Below, piece after piece: positions 48,901-58,436 of a stretch of 64,000 bases of DNA (position 1 is its first letter; each line of letters starts with the position of its first letter). A program made the translations under genes and the position numbers. The notes under the pieces are model-generated. The model had not been told where the DNA came from, searched no databases, and saw nothing but the letters and a program-made list of their open reading frames with translations. This DNA is from Aureispira sp. CCB-E (GTDB lineage Bacteria; Bacteroidota; Bacteroidia; Chitinophagales; Saprospiraceae), in NCBI RefSeq assembly GCF_031326345.1, contig NZ_CP133671.1, positions 1,488,001-1,552,000 on the forward strand. Direction: 5' to 3'.

Positions 48901-49172
48901 CTCTTTTTACTACTATTCAGCAAGTTGAACTAGAAGAGAACTTGAAAATACGTTTTTACCCTAATCCCACAAACGGAATAGTTTACATTGATAAAAAGGA
49001 TAATGAATCGCTTGATTTCTTGGTGATAGACCATTTAGGAAGAGTTCTTTTGTCCAAAAAGTCAGTAGATCCAATTACAGATTTAGATTTAAGTGCCCTC
49101 CCGTCTGGAGTTTATTTTGTTACAGTGAGTAATGGTTCTAAAATGGCAACACAAAAAATTATTAAGCAATAA
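45978..49172 (+). CDS. SBBP-repeat protein with T9SS type A sorting domain
   Basis: The 1064-residue protein has an N-terminal export signal, then about eight SBBP/beta-propeller repeats of roughly 55 residues (DNWGNVYTVGYFSDTVDFDP, QKLDSNGNFLWAKSMGG), to about residue 480. An SdrD-B-like carboxypeptidase-type domain follows (GRLYHDYNQDCIQDINE). A conserved-repeat domain ends in GTVLENTAAIYFDFNAPI and the last 80 residues form a T9SS type A sorting domain (FYPNPTNGIVYID, LPSGVYFVTVSNG). The protein should be exported to the surface. The ligand is unknown. Confidence 0.88.
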   Translation: MKKQMIKKIKNWIKTCFLLLVGGGTMNGQVALKWVHQTGSAGVDQGCSVAIDDVGNIYTTGKFDGTVDFDPKDGVTNLIAPNGYGIFVQKLDAERNLLWAKSMGGTNSFNGGVGLAIAVDNWGNVYTVGYFSDTVDFDPNGGVHNLISTGNWDIFVQKLDSNGNFLWAKSMGGADTDEAISMVLDDLGNVYITGHFHGTVDFDPNGGVYNLTGSNPAFVQKLDSNGNFLWVKSMGSFLGTNEGKSITLDDLGNVYITGHFQGTVDFDPNGGVYNLSSVGSTDIFIQKLDNAGNFLWARSMGGNTTDYGYSIAVDNIGGVYTSGLFRETVDFDPGVGIYNLISTGDWDVFVQKLDSNGNFLWAKNMGGPKNDVGTSIALDDLNNIYITGQFQDTADFDPGVGITNLIATGNYDRFIQKLNSAGNFLWAKSIGANRFFMETSVALDNSNNIYLIGGFNGAVDFDPNEERSTLTGNWNMYLQKLIQKGIVGRLYHDYNQDCIQDINEIGLPNRALIINPGNIVVTTNNNGIWSVDSLPIGNYTISIDTSTNWLSTCPLIQNFTITNPDSIIVHPSLGFISTAPCSTPNVSIYAPFLRPGFSNQLIYIHVCNESTATGGIDSAYVIVQLDSLLTIQSGSLAYTDLGDNKYKINLDTLQPGRCVDITLNCLLSANAILSKTLCMTAKLYPVDTCSLDTAFRPSPPSITPCLTSYDGSHLVIRPTCNNDTISFVITNISDFDMTCYSQVRLFVDGQYILRDSVFLASGDTSMFVYLGDGKTWRMEVDQHPLHPGNSQPSGTIELCGNSANWTPNLVNILPLDDADPVVDIYCGLVTGSYDPNDKTGFPLGVGPTHDILPNQKIEYLIRFQNTGTDTAFTVVIRDTLSTDFDIFSLKSGASSHNYSFKMYGPRVLEWTFNNIMLPDSNVNEPASNGFVKFEVEQMPSLANGTVLENTAAIYFDFNAPIITNTSIHTINESISLFTTIQQVELEENLKIRFYPNPTNGIVYIDKKDNESLDFLVIDHLGRVLLSKKSVDPITDLDLSALPSGVYFVTVSNGSKMATQKIIKQ

Positions 49173-49205
49173 CTTGAAGGGAACGTAATCAGCAATAACA
49201 TTGAT

Positions 49206-49270
49206 AGCTTCATAAGAACTTAGTTCGTGTATTATTCGTACTTGCTAATTGGTTCTTATGAAGCTTTTTG
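49206..49270 (+). terminator. Terminator made by the dispersed repeat
   Basis: AGCTTCATAAGAAC (49206-49219) is an exact inverse of GTTCTTATGAAGCT (49252-49265) and is followed by T-rich sequence. The loop contains the sequence shared with 45719-45771, so the repeat acts as a probable terminator. Confidence 0.65.
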
Positions 49271-49468
49271 TTTTTATGAAGAGTGTGTAGAATATGAATC
49301 CTTATCTAGGAAATAAATAAATAAGCATATTTTATTATTTTGAATGAAACCTTTTTAATATTTTAGAATGTTCTGTAATGAAATATCGTAACTTGCTATT
49401 TTGAGGTAAAAGGAAAGATCAAGAGAATTAGAGAACGAAATTAGAAAGAAAGATAATATAAATACACA

Positions 49469-51016
49469 ATGAGCCAAAGACCAACACAATCAGAAATTAA
49501 CAACGCCTTATGGAAAGCCTGTGATACCTTTAGAGGGGTTGTAGATCCTGATGATTATAAGAATTACATCTTGGAATTTATGTTCTTAAAGTATTTGAGT
49601 GATAAGTGGAGAGATACTTATGACCAAATGAAGGAACAATATGGAGATAACGAAGAACTAATCAAGCGTAAAATGAGTCGCCAGCCTTATCAGCTTCCTG
49701 AAGGATGTAGCTTTTATGATTTGGTAAATAATATGGATCAACCTGATTTGGGGGAGCGTATTAATAAGATGGTTGCCAAGATAGAGGATGAGAACAAGCA
49801 AAAATTAGAAGGTGTTTTTAATGCCGATTTTAACTCAAATAAGATTGGTGATGAAAAGAGTAAAAACGAACGCCTCAAAAATCTAATCAACGACTTTAAC
49901 GATTCTAAGTTGGATTTCCGTCCTTCTGTAATTGGTAGTATTGATATTATTGGAGACTCCTATATGTTCTTGATTGAGCGTTTCGCTTCTGGCTCTGGTA
50001 AGAAGGGAGGTGAATTCTTTACCCCACACAATATATCTGTATTGTTGGCCAAGTTAATGCAACCCAAAGCAGGGAGTCGTATTTGTGATCCAACTTGTGG
50101 TTCTGGATCTTTACTGATTACGGTGGCCGATGAAGTCAAAGATAGTGAGGGCAAAAAGAGTAGAGATTTTGCGCTTTATGCTCAAGAGAGTAACCGCAAC
50201 ACTTGGGCATTGTGTAAAATGAATATGTTCTTACACAATATGGACGATGCACATACTGCTTGGGGAGATACGATTCGAAACCCTAAACACATCGAAGGAG
50301 ACAAGCTCAAAACTTTTGATGTTGTCGTTGCCAATCCTCCTTTTAGTTTAGATAAGTGGGGAGCTGACAGTGCTGCCAATGATATATTCAACCGCTTTGC
50401 GATGGGCGTGCCTCCTAAATCTAAGGGAGATTATGCTTTTATATCTCATATGATTGCCTCTGCGCATCATGGAACAGGTAAAGTTGGTGTAATTGTACCG
50501 CATGGTGTACTATTTAGAGGAAGTAGTGAAGGCAAAATTCGTAAGCAATTGATTGAGAACAATTACTTAGAAGCGGTTGTTGGTTTACCTCAGAATCTTT
50601 TCTTTGGGACAGGTATTCCAGCAGCTATTTTGATATTCAATAAAGGAAAAACGAATACAGATGTGCTCTTTGTAGATGCAAGTAAGGAATATATTGCAGG
50701 TAAGAACCAAAATGAATTGGGAACAGAACATGTCCAAAAAGTAGTGGCTATTTACAATCAATTCAAAGAAGGGAAGGCGATTAATGAAGGAGAAGGCGTG
50801 GTATTAGTAGATAAGTTTGCTTATCGAGCGACTTACGACGAAATTGAGGAGAACGACTTTAATCTTAATATTCCTCGTTATGTAGATACCTTCGAAGAAG
50901 AAGCTCCTGTTGATATTGCTGCCACCCAGAAGGAGATTAAAAATTTGGAAGCTGAATTGACCGATGTTCGAAAAGAAATGGATGCTTATTTGAAGGAGTT
51001 AAACTTGATAGATTAA
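49469..51016 (+). CDS. hsdM: Type I restriction-modification methyltransferase subunit
   Basis: The 515-residue protein has an N-terminal HsdM helical domain (NALWKACDTFRGVVDP), then the N6-adenine methyltransferase core: GEFFTPHNISVLLAKL, DPTCGSGSLLI (SAM site, about residues 206-216) and NPPF (catalytic, 288-291). It methylates adenine in the sequence chosen by HsdS. The stop codon overlaps the ATG of the next gene (TAATG), so translation is coupled to the first Fic gene rather than to hsdS. Confidence 0.95.
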   Translation: MSQRPTQSEINNALWKACDTFRGVVDPDDYKNYILEFMFLKYLSDKWRDTYDQMKEQYGDNEELIKRKMSRQPYQLPEGCSFYDLVNNMDQPDLGERINKMVAKIEDENKQKLEGVFNADFNSNKIGDEKSKNERLKNLINDFNDSKLDFRPSVIGSIDIIGDSYMFLIERFASGSGKKGGEFFTPHNISVLLAKLMQPKAGSRICDPTCGSGSLLITVADEVKDSEGKKSRDFALYAQESNRNTWALCKMNMFLHNMDDAHTAWGDTIRNPKHIEGDKLKTFDVVVANPPFSLDKWGADSAANDIFNRFAMGVPPKSKGDYAFISHMIASAHHGTGKVGVIVPHGVLFRGSSEGKIRKQLIENNYLEAVVGLPQNLFFGTGIPAAILIFNKGKTNTDVLFVDASKEYIAGKNQNELGTEHVQKVVAIYNQFKEGKAINEGEGVVLVDKFAYRATYDEIEENDFNLNIPRYVDTFEEEAPVDIAATQKEIKNLEAELTDVRKEMDAYLKELNLID

Positions 51017-52395
51017 TGGAATTGGAAACTATTGAGCAAATCATAGGTCGTTTGGATGCCTTGAGGGATGAATTAAATACTTATCGTCCTATTCCTGCGG
51101 ATCGAATGAATCGAATTATGCAAAAGTTGCGTTTGGACTGGAACTTCAATTCCAACAGTATGGAGGGGAACACCTTGACCAAACAGGAAACTCAAAAATT
51201 GCTTCATTATGGAATTACTGCCAAGGGAAAACCTTTGCGAGATCACATTGAGATGCAAGGGCATGACAAGGCACTCAAGAAGTTGGAAGCGATTGTGCAC
51301 AAAGATTTGAAATTGACTGAAACCTTGATGAAGGATTTTCATAAAATGATCTTGGCAGAAAGTGAATCCTTGACCGAAAAGAATGTGGAAATTAATCCTG
51401 GTGAATGGAAGAAGCATCCTAATTATTTGTTGAGCCCTACTGGAGAACGGATTGATTTTGCAGCACCTGATCAAGTACCTGATTTGATGTCTGAACTGAT
51501 CAATTGGACGAATAATCATTTATACCAAGAAGAACTGAACCGTCATAAAAAGAAAAAATATACTTTGCACCCATTGGTAGTGGCTTGTATCTTTCACAAG
51601 CGCTTTATTGCTATTCATCCTTTTGGGGATGGAAATGGGCGTATGGGGCGTATCTTGATGAATTTGATTTTGATGCAAAACGGCTTTATGCCTGCAATTG
51701 TACCACTCAAAAGTAGGGATAGCTATTATTTGGCATTAAATGATAGTACAGCAGAAGATATGCGTCCTTTGGTGGAGTATGTTGGACGGAATTTGATTCA
51801 GTCGATGGAGTTGGCGATAGAGGGTGCTAAGGGGAATGCTGTGGAGGAGCCTGAAGATTGGGCTAAAGAAATTGATATCTTTAAAAGCAAGCTGCTTAAA
51901 AAGAAAGAAAAAGAGGAGCGAAAATTATTATCTCATATCGAACTAGTGATAGAAGCGGCTGATTTAAATATTCCTCCTGTTCTAGAACGTATTGCAAGTA
52001 AATTTAGCCCTCTATGCAAACTATACAAAACCTATGGTTTTAATGTGAGTTTAAATGGAAGGGAAATCGTCGCTGTCCAAGAAATCAAGCAAGAGGTTAT
52101 CGATTTTTCCTCAAAAGAAATCAAGGAACAGGTTTATAACAGTAATGGAAATATAGATGTAGTGGTGGAGTGGCATTTACTGTACTTTCAATATGGAAAT
52201 CCCAAACGATACAATACGATTAATTATATTTGGTCTATTCATTTTTATAAAGAAAACTATGAGTTGAAATTTAATTTAGATGAATCTTCATCTATAAGAT
52301 TGACTTATCAAGAATCTATTACTGAAGAGCATTTATCAATAATAGATCAAACAGCCCATAAAATATTAAAAGTACTTAATACAGAGTTGTTATAA
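51016..52395 (+). CDS. Fic-domain protein (AMPylase), class II
   Basis: The 459-residue protein has the active Fic motif HPFGDGNGRMGR near residue 201 and the N-terminal inhibitory motif SNSMEGN near residue 46. The Glu of the latter blocks ATP until autoinhibition is released, as in class II Fic proteins. The C-terminal part (about 290-459) is of unknown function. Fic proteins transfer AMP to protein hydroxyl groups. It begins within the hsdM stop codon. Its position between hsdM and hsdS suggests a restriction-linked safeguard or defence function, which is inference. Confidence 0.88.
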   Translation: MELETIEQIIGRLDALRDELNTYRPIPADRMNRIMQKLRLDWNFNSNSMEGNTLTKQETQKLLHYGITAKGKPLRDHIEMQGHDKALKKLEAIVHKDLKLTETLMKDFHKMILAESESLTEKNVEINPGEWKKHPNYLLSPTGERIDFAAPDQVPDLMSELINWTNNHLYQEELNRHKKKKYTLHPLVVACIFHKRFIAIHPFGDGNGRMGRILMNLILMQNGFMPAIVPLKSRDSYYLALNDSTAEDMRPLVEYVGRNLIQSMELAIEGAKGNAVEEPEDWAKEIDIFKSKLLKKKEKEERKLLSHIELVIEAADLNIPPVLERIASKFSPLCKLYKTYGFNVSLNGREIVAVQEIKQEVIDFSSKEIKEQVYNSNGNIDVVVEWHLLYFQYGNPKRYNTINYIWSIHFYKENYELKFNLDESSSIRLTYQESITEEHLSIIDQTAHKILKVLNTELL

Positions 52396-52439
52396 CCTGA
52401 TAAAAAACAAAGAGGAGAATAATTGAATAGCAATTTGTG

Positions 52440-52487
52440 ATGATAATAAAAGAAGAAGACTACCCCAAATTAAACTTGATCGACTAA
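52440..52487 (+). pseudogene. Relic of an hsdM 3' end before the second Fic gene
   Basis: Codons from ATG 52440 read MIIKEEDYPKLNLID and stop, followed by TAATG into the second Fic gene. The intact hsdM ends in LNLID, stop and TAATG into the first Fic gene. The bases TTAAACTTGAT and TAATGGA match at both junctions. This looks like a leftover of an hsdM terminus. Confidence 0.5.
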
Positions 52488-53860
52488 TGGATTGGAAAAA
52501 ATACATAGAAAAAATAAACGCCATTCAAAAAGAAATTGCTCAATTGCCACCATTATCAGTAGAGCAAAAAAGCAAACTGTGGTATAGAATCCGTTTGGAT
52601 TGGAATTATCATTCTAATGCAATGGAAGGGAATACTTTAACCATAAGCGAAACAGCAACTTTGTTGGTACACGGTTATCATGCAGGAAATAAGTTAGGAA
52701 GACACTACGAAGAAATGAAATTGCACAATGATGTGCTCTTTTATTTATTAGATATTGTTCGAGAGGATAGAGCGATCAATGCAACCTTGATTAGAGAATT
52801 GCATGCTGCTATGATGGGAGAAAATTACAATATAGATGCACAGGATCCAAATGGAAATCTCATACAAGTGAACGGTCGACCTGGGCAGTATAAAAACAAA
52901 CCCAATTTTGTTGAAAGGGGAACAAAGAAGTATTCTTATACAAGTGTAGAGGACGTTGAGCCTAAAATGCAGGAGTTGGTGGAGTGGTTAAGAATAGAAG
53001 AAGAAAAAAAAGAATTGCACCCTGTTCAAATTGCAACCACCTTTCATGTCCGTTTTGTCACCATTCATCCTTTTGACGATGGGAATGGGCGTATTGGACG
53101 TATTTTGATGAATCTAATTTTGATGCGAGCGGAATTGGCGCCTGCCATTATCCCTAGAGAGGACAAACCAACGTATTTAGATGCTTTGGTCATTGCACAG
53201 GATACGAAGCTAAAGAATCAAGTACCTTTGCTCAATTTGATTGCCAAGGAAACATTTAATGCCATGGAATTGCGCCTAAAAGCTTATCGGGGTGAATCTT
53301 TGGAACGTCAAGACGATTGGGAGAAGGAAGTTGCTCTATTAAAACAAGAATTAGAAGCCGTCAAAAGTCCTGTATTAAAGATGTCAGCAGAATTGATTCG
53401 AGATTGTGTGTTGGGCTCTATTGAGCCTTTATTTCATCGCTTTGCTGAAAAAATGAACGACAACTTTGACCATTTTTTCTTAGAACATGAAACTTTTTAT
53501 GGGGTAGATCAAACGGATTATGATAACAAAGAAGCTTTTGAGGAGGAGTTGATGAAAAAGGTGAATCCTACTACCTTGGATATACAGGAGGTGCGAGTAG
53601 GCATTCGCTTAAAGGGGTTTAAATTGCCTGACTATGAGAATTTTTCAATTAATGAAGCCATTAAGGTGCATTTTTCAAATTATAATTATGAAGTGTTCAT
53701 AGATGGAAGACAGAAGGACTCTAATATCATAAAACGTTATTCTGAAGCAGTCTCTCAAGAGGAAGGCAATGCTTTAATTGCTCAAGTTGGGAAAAAGGTG
53801 ACGGCTCGTATCCAACATATTGTTCAACGTGCTAAAAATGAGAATAACAATGGAAACTAG
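52487..53860 (+). CDS. Second Fic-domain protein (AMPylase), class II
   Basis: The 457-residue protein has the active motif HPFDDGNGRIGR near residue 194 and the inhibitory motif HSNAMEGN near residue 44. The N-terminal half resembles the first Fic protein in layout (RLDWNYHSNAMEGNTLT; RIGRILMNLILMR), while the C-terminal halves differ. hsdS overlaps its last codons. Two intact Fic proteins in one restriction operon would be unusual. Confidence 0.87.
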   Translation: MDWKKYIEKINAIQKEIAQLPPLSVEQKSKLWYRIRLDWNYHSNAMEGNTLTISETATLLVHGYHAGNKLGRHYEEMKLHNDVLFYLLDIVREDRAINATLIRELHAAMMGENYNIDAQDPNGNLIQVNGRPGQYKNKPNFVERGTKKYSYTSVEDVEPKMQELVEWLRIEEEKKELHPVQIATTFHVRFVTIHPFDDGNGRIGRILMNLILMRAELAPAIIPREDKPTYLDALVIAQDTKLKNQVPLLNLIAKETFNAMELRLKAYRGESLERQDDWEKEVALLKQELEAVKSPVLKMSAELIRDCVLGSIEPLFHRFAEKMNDNFDHFFLEHETFYGVDQTDYDNKEAFEEELMKKVNPTTLDIQEVRVGIRLKGFKLPDYENFSINEAIKVHFSNYNYEVFIDGRQKDSNIIKRYSEAVSQEEGNALIAQVGKKVTARIQHIVQRAKNENNNGN

Positions 53861-55169
53861 ACAAGGATATCAGAAAACTAAGTTGGGGTGGATTCCTGAA
53901 AATTGGGGAGAAGACAATTTGGGCAACCTTAGTACTTATACAAAAGGATATGCTTTTAAATCTAAGGACTATTGTGAAAATGGTATTAGAGTAATTAGAA
54001 TTTCTGATACGAATGCAAATTCTATTAAAGATAGTAATCCTATTTATATCTCTGAAGGGAAAGCTTTAACTTTTGAAAAGTGGAAATTATATACTAATGA
54101 TTTGGTTTTTACTACAGTTGGCTCAAGACCTCCATTATACGATTCTATGGTTGGCAAAGTGATAAAAGTAGAAGAAAAATATTCAGATTCCCTTTTGAAT
54201 CAAAATGCAGTGATTATACGAGGAATAGAAAAACAAATAAATCAAATATTTTTATTTAATCAATTTAAAACTAAACGTTATTTACGATATATAGAAACAA
54301 TTGTTAGAGGGAATGCAAATCAAGTAAGTATTACATTAAAAGATTTATTTAAATTTAGAATTCCTCTCCCCCCATTACCAGAACAAAAAAAGATAGCCCA
54401 AATCCTATCCACATGGGACAAAGCCATCGAAAAGAAAACGCAGCTTATCGAGCAGAAGAAGCTCCTGAAGAAGGGCTTGATGCAGCAGTTGTTGACTGGT
54501 AAGACAAGATTTGATGGGTTTGTCCAAAATCATAAATTTCAGAAAAGTAAACTCGATGATTTCTCATTAGATTGGGAAATGGTAAAATTGGGTGATTTGT
54601 ATGATAGACTAAGTACGGGAATGACTCCAAGCCGAAAATATCTAGAGTATTTTCAAGGAGATATTCTGTGGGTAACAAGTGGAGAACTCAATTATAATGT
54701 TGTTACTGATACAGTTGAAAAAATCACAAGGGTAGCTCAAGAGAAAACGAACCTAAAAATCTATCCCAAAGGCACTTTTTTCATTGCTATAACAGGATTA
54801 GAAGCATCAGGAACTAGAGGTAGGTGTGCTATTTTAGGTAAAGAAGCAACTACAAATCAATCCTGTATGGCATTCCCTGTAAATGAAGCAATTGACACAA
54901 TGTTTTTATTTCACTTCTACTGTCATTATGGCGCAAAAATAGCTTTTCGATTTGCTCAGGGAACAAAACAACAAAGTTTAAACTCAAGTATTGTCAAAAG
55001 CATAAAAATTCCATTGCCAACGATTGAAGAGCAAAAGAAAATTGCAAGTGTTTTGACCAAAGCTAATAATGAAATTATAAAACTAGAAGAACAATTAATA
55101 CAACTCCAACAACAAAAAAAAGGCTTAATGCAGCAATTATTGACTGGAGCCACTAGAGTAAGCGTATAA
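53850..55169 (+). CDS. hsdS: Type I restriction-modification specificity subunit
   Basis: I use the ATG 11 bases before the Fic stop (METRQGYQKTKL) rather than an upstream start that would overlap more. The 439-residue protein has two target recognition domains separated by conserved spacers: LPPLPEQKKIAQILSTWDKA and GLMQQLLTGKTRFDGF in the middle, IEEQKKIASVLTKANNE and GLMQQLLTGATR at the end. The two domains choose the two halves of a split DNA target. The short identical DNA in both spacers could permit shuffling of the recognition domains. Confidence 0.93.
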   Translation: METRQGYQKTKLGWIPENWGEDNLGNLSTYTKGYAFKSKDYCENGIRVIRISDTNANSIKDSNPIYISEGKALTFEKWKLYTNDLVFTTVGSRPPLYDSMVGKVIKVEEKYSDSLLNQNAVIIRGIEKQINQIFLFNQFKTKRYLRYIETIVRGNANQVSITLKDLFKFRIPLPPLPEQKKIAQILSTWDKAIEKKTQLIEQKKLLKKGLMQQLLTGKTRFDGFVQNHKFQKSKLDDFSLDWEMVKLGDLYDRLSTGMTPSRKYLEYFQGDILWVTSGELNYNVVTDTVEKITRVAQEKTNLKIYPKGTFFIAITGLEASGTRGRCAILGKEATTNQSCMAFPVNEAIDTMFLFHFYCHYGAKIAFRFAQGTKQQSLNSSIVKSIKIPLPTIEEQKKIASVLTKANNEIIKLEEQLIQLQQQKKGLMQQLLTGATRVSV

Positions 55170-55304
55170 AATTAGGATGATGAAGAAAAATACTAAATGG
55201 AGTGTGCAATGGTTGTGTAATAACCTAATTTTTTGATTTTAGCTGCTTGTGTAGTGTTTCTGTTTTCTTTTAGAAAACGAAAGAACTAATAAAAATAAAT
55301 TCCA

Positions 55305-58300
55305 ATGTCATACTCAGAATTCATAGACTCCCAACTTCCTGCCCTGAAGTTGTTGCGAAAACTAAATTACCAATACCTATCTCCTGAGCAAGTGGATAAA
55401 CAACGTGGTGATTTAAAATCAAATGTGTTATTAGAAGATATACTAGCCAAGCAATTAGAAAAAATGAACGCTTTTGAGTTTAGAGGAAAGGAGTATCCTT
55501 TTTCGAAAGTAAACATTCAGAATGCCATTAATGAGCTAAAGAATATACCCAATGAAGGTTTGAATACGACCAATCAGAAGATATTTGAGTTGTTGGCTTT
55601 GGGGAAGAGTTATGAAGAGTTGGTTAATGGACAAAAGAAGAGTTTTACCCTTCAGTTTATTGATTGGAAGAATGTTCATAACAATGTCTTTCATATGACA
55701 GAGGAGATGACAGTAAATGGGTTGAAAGAAAATAGAAGACCTGATCTTGTTTTATTTGTCAATGGGATTCCTTTTGTTATAATTGAAAATAAGAGAAGAG
55801 ATAAAAACCATTCCATAGATGAGGCTATCTCTCAGCATTTAAGAAACCAAAAAGAGGACATCGGCATTCCTAAGTTGTTTTATTATGCTCAAATTTTGCT
55901 TTCTGTAGAGCCTAACCATGTGAAGTATGCCACAACCGGTACACCAAGGAAGTTTTGGTCGGTCTGGAAAGAAGAAGGCTTGGAGGCTCCTGTCCAAAAA
56001 ATTATCAATCAAAGCCTAAATGGTATTGGAGCAGAAGACCGATTGCCGACTGAGCAAGATAGAAGTTTGTACGCTATCTGTCAAATAGAACGAATGATGG
56101 ACTTAATTCGCAAGTTCGTTGTCTTTGATGGGAAGATTAAGAAAATAGCTCGTTATCAACAGTATTTTGCGATCAAGGCGACCATGCAAAGAATTAGAGC
56201 ACAAGAGACGAATGGCAAGCGAAATGGAGGCGTTATTTGGCATACCCAAGGAAGTGGGAAGTCATTGACAATGGTCATGTTGTCTAAATCTATTAAGTTA
56301 GATGAATCCATTCGTAAATCAAGAATTGTTGTAGTAACAGACCGTATTAGTTTGGATAAGCAAATACATAAAACCTTTGAGCAATGTGGTATTTTGAGCT
56401 TAAAGAAAGCGGCTTCTGGAGATGATTTGGGACAGGCTATTGAAAATGATTCAATAGAAGTGATTACAACGATTACTGATAAGTTTGACTCAGCACTAAA
56501 GAAGGCTAACTACAAGAATGATTCCGCTAATATTTTTGTACTCATTGATGAAAGCCATAGAAGCCAATATGGAAGGAATCATGCTCGAATGAAACAGATG
56601 TTACCCAATGCTTGTTACTTAGGGTTTACTGGTACGCCATTGATGAAGAAGGAAAAGAGTACTGCTAATAAGTTTGGTGGGTTCATTCACAAATATACGA
56701 TAGATCAAGCCGTTCAAGATGGAGCGGTTTTACCACTATTGTATGAGGGGAGAAGTGCTAAGTTGAGTATTAATAAGAAACAACTAGATAGAGGTTTTGA
56801 TCGGGTGATGGAATCGCTCCCAGACTATGCAACAGAAGAAGATATTGCTCAATTCAAGAAAAGAAACGCAAGGGTATCTAAGCTTTATGAATCCCAACAG
56901 GTCGTAGAAGAAATTGCAGAAGATATTTCTGAGCACTATTGCAAAAACTGGCAAGGAGGAGTTTTTAAGGCTCAATTAGCTGTACCAAAAATCGAAACTG
57001 CAATCCGTTATCAGAAGTATTTTGAATCTCAGACTAATCCTAAGCTAAAGATAAACACAAGAGTTATTTTTACTCCTCCTGATTCAAGAGCAGGATATGA
57101 GGATGTATGGCAAGAAGCTGATGATGCTAGCAAACGTTATTGGAAAGGCTTGATGGAAAAATATGGCAATCAGGAAGCCTATGAAAAGGATTCGATAGAC
57201 AAGTTCAAAGATGAAGGAATTGAAGTTGAATTATTGATTGTTGTAAGTAAATTATTGACAGGTTTTGATGCTCCGAGAAACACTATTTTGTATCTAGCCA
57301 AGCCTCTTTCAGATCATACCTTACTTCAAGCAATTGCTAGAGTAAATCGTCTTTTTGAGGGGAAAGAGCACGGTTATATTATTGACTATGTCGGTATATT
57401 AGGTAAACTTGATAAAGCCTTGAATCAATATTCAAGTTTTGAAGGTTTTGATGAAAAAGATTTAGAAGGGACTTTAACCAATGTATTGGAGGAGGTTCGC
57501 AAAATTCCTCAACATCATACCAACCTTTGGCAAGTCTTTGAAGGGGTGAACCAAAAGGATAAGGAGGCGATGGAACGATACTTGTTCCCTCAAAACATTA
57601 GAGATACTTTTTACAAACGTTTATCGGTCTTTGCTCGTAGTTTACAGGCTGCTTTTTCTACAGATGAATTCTACAAAGAATATGATGAAGCTCAAATTGA
57701 GAAATGGAGAGTTGATTTGAAATTCTTTGCAAAGATGAAAGAAAGTATCAAAATTCGATACAATGAAAAAGTAGATTTCAGAGAATATGAAGCGAGAGTA
57801 AAGAAACTACTTGATACGCATGTTGGAGTTGAAGATGTATATGTCATGAATGAAGCTATTGACATTTTTGATGAGGAGCTTCGTGAAGAAGAAGTTTTAA
57901 AATCAGGAGGGAATCCTGCTTCATTAGCAGATACTATTGCACACAAACTGAAAAAAACAATCACAGAGAGAATGGATGAAGATCCTGTTTTCAACATGAA
58001 GTTTTCTGAATTAATCCAAGAGGTCATCAATGCATTTCATGAAGGGCGATTGCAGGCTGCGGAGTTCCTGAAAAAAGTAATTGATATTCGTAATGAATAT
58101 AAATCTGGTGCTGAGAATAAGATGCCTTTGGCTATTCAGGACAATCCTAAAGCTAGAGCTTTTTATGGTGCTGTGATGAAAGTACTAGAAGAAAGAGAAG
58201 ATGATAACAACCACTCAGAGGATAAAATTGCTGAGGGAGGTGTAGAGATAGCTAAAACAGTAGAGCAAATTGCTACAGTAGATTGGAAAAACAATCCTAA

Positions 58301-58436
58301 TAAGCCAAATGAAATAGCTGATGCAATCGAGGATTATCTTTTAATCAAACAAGATGCTTTGGGTGTAAAATTATCCTTCAATGAAATTGATGAAATTATT
58401 CGTTTATCCTTAAAAATTGCGAAAGCCAACTATTAA
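55305..58436 (+). CDS. hsdR: Type I restriction-modification restriction/translocation subunit
   Basis: The 1043-residue protein has the PD-(D/E)xK nuclease (D147 in RRPDLVLF, ENK at 161-163), then an SF2 motor: Walker A THTQGSGKS-like segment (about 313-320), DESH and GFTGTPL. It loops DNA and cuts at a distance when unmethylated. It ends TAATG into the next gene, so the two are translationally coupled. A 135-bp gap separates it from hsdS; no gene is visible there. Confidence 0.95.
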   Translation: MSYSEFIDSQLPALKLLRKLNYQYLSPEQVDKQRGDLKSNVLLEDILAKQLEKMNAFEFRGKEYPFSKVNIQNAINELKNIPNEGLNTTNQKIFELLALGKSYEELVNGQKKSFTLQFIDWKNVHNNVFHMTEEMTVNGLKENRRPDLVLFVNGIPFVIIENKRRDKNHSIDEAISQHLRNQKEDIGIPKLFYYAQILLSVEPNHVKYATTGTPRKFWSVWKEEGLEAPVQKIINQSLNGIGAEDRLPTEQDRSLYAICQIERMMDLIRKFVVFDGKIKKIARYQQYFAIKATMQRIRAQETNGKRNGGVIWHTQGSGKSLTMVMLSKSIKLDESIRKSRIVVVTDRISLDKQIHKTFEQCGILSLKKAASGDDLGQAIENDSIEVITTITDKFDSALKKANYKNDSANIFVLIDESHRSQYGRNHARMKQMLPNACYLGFTGTPLMKKEKSTANKFGGFIHKYTIDQAVQDGAVLPLLYEGRSAKLSINKKQLDRGFDRVMESLPDYATEEDIAQFKKRNARVSKLYESQQVVEEIAEDISEHYCKNWQGGVFKAQLAVPKIETAIRYQKYFESQTNPKLKINTRVIFTPPDSRAGYEDVWQEADDASKRYWKGLMEKYGNQEAYEKDSIDKFKDEGIEVELLIVVSKLLTGFDAPRNTILYLAKPLSDHTLLQAIARVNRLFEGKEHGYIIDYVGILGKLDKALNQYSSFEGFDEKDLEGTLTNVLEEVRKIPQHHTNLWQVFEGVNQKDKEAMERYLFPQNIRDTFYKRLSVFARSLQAAFSTDEFYKEYDEAQIEKWRVDLKFFAKMKESIKIRYNEKVDFREYEARVKKLLDTHVGVEDVYVMNEAIDIFDEELREEEVLKSGGNPASLADTIAHKLKKTITERMDEDPVFNMKFSELIQEVINAFHEGRLQAAEFLKKVIDIRNEYKSGAENKMPLAIQDNPKARAFYGAVMKVLEEREDDNNHSEDKIAEGGVEIAKTVEQIATVDWKNNPNKPNEIADAIEDYLLIKQDALGVKLSFNEIDEIIRLSLKIAKANY

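Noticed and set aside
53820-53849. Earlier hsdS start
   Set aside because: It gives an unlikely extra 10 residues; the ATG at 53850 matches the usual short leader and overlap.
51016-53860. Doc/Phd-type toxin-antitoxin pair
   Set aside because: Both proteins carry N-terminal inhibitory motifs of class II Fic proteins and there is no small antitoxin gene.
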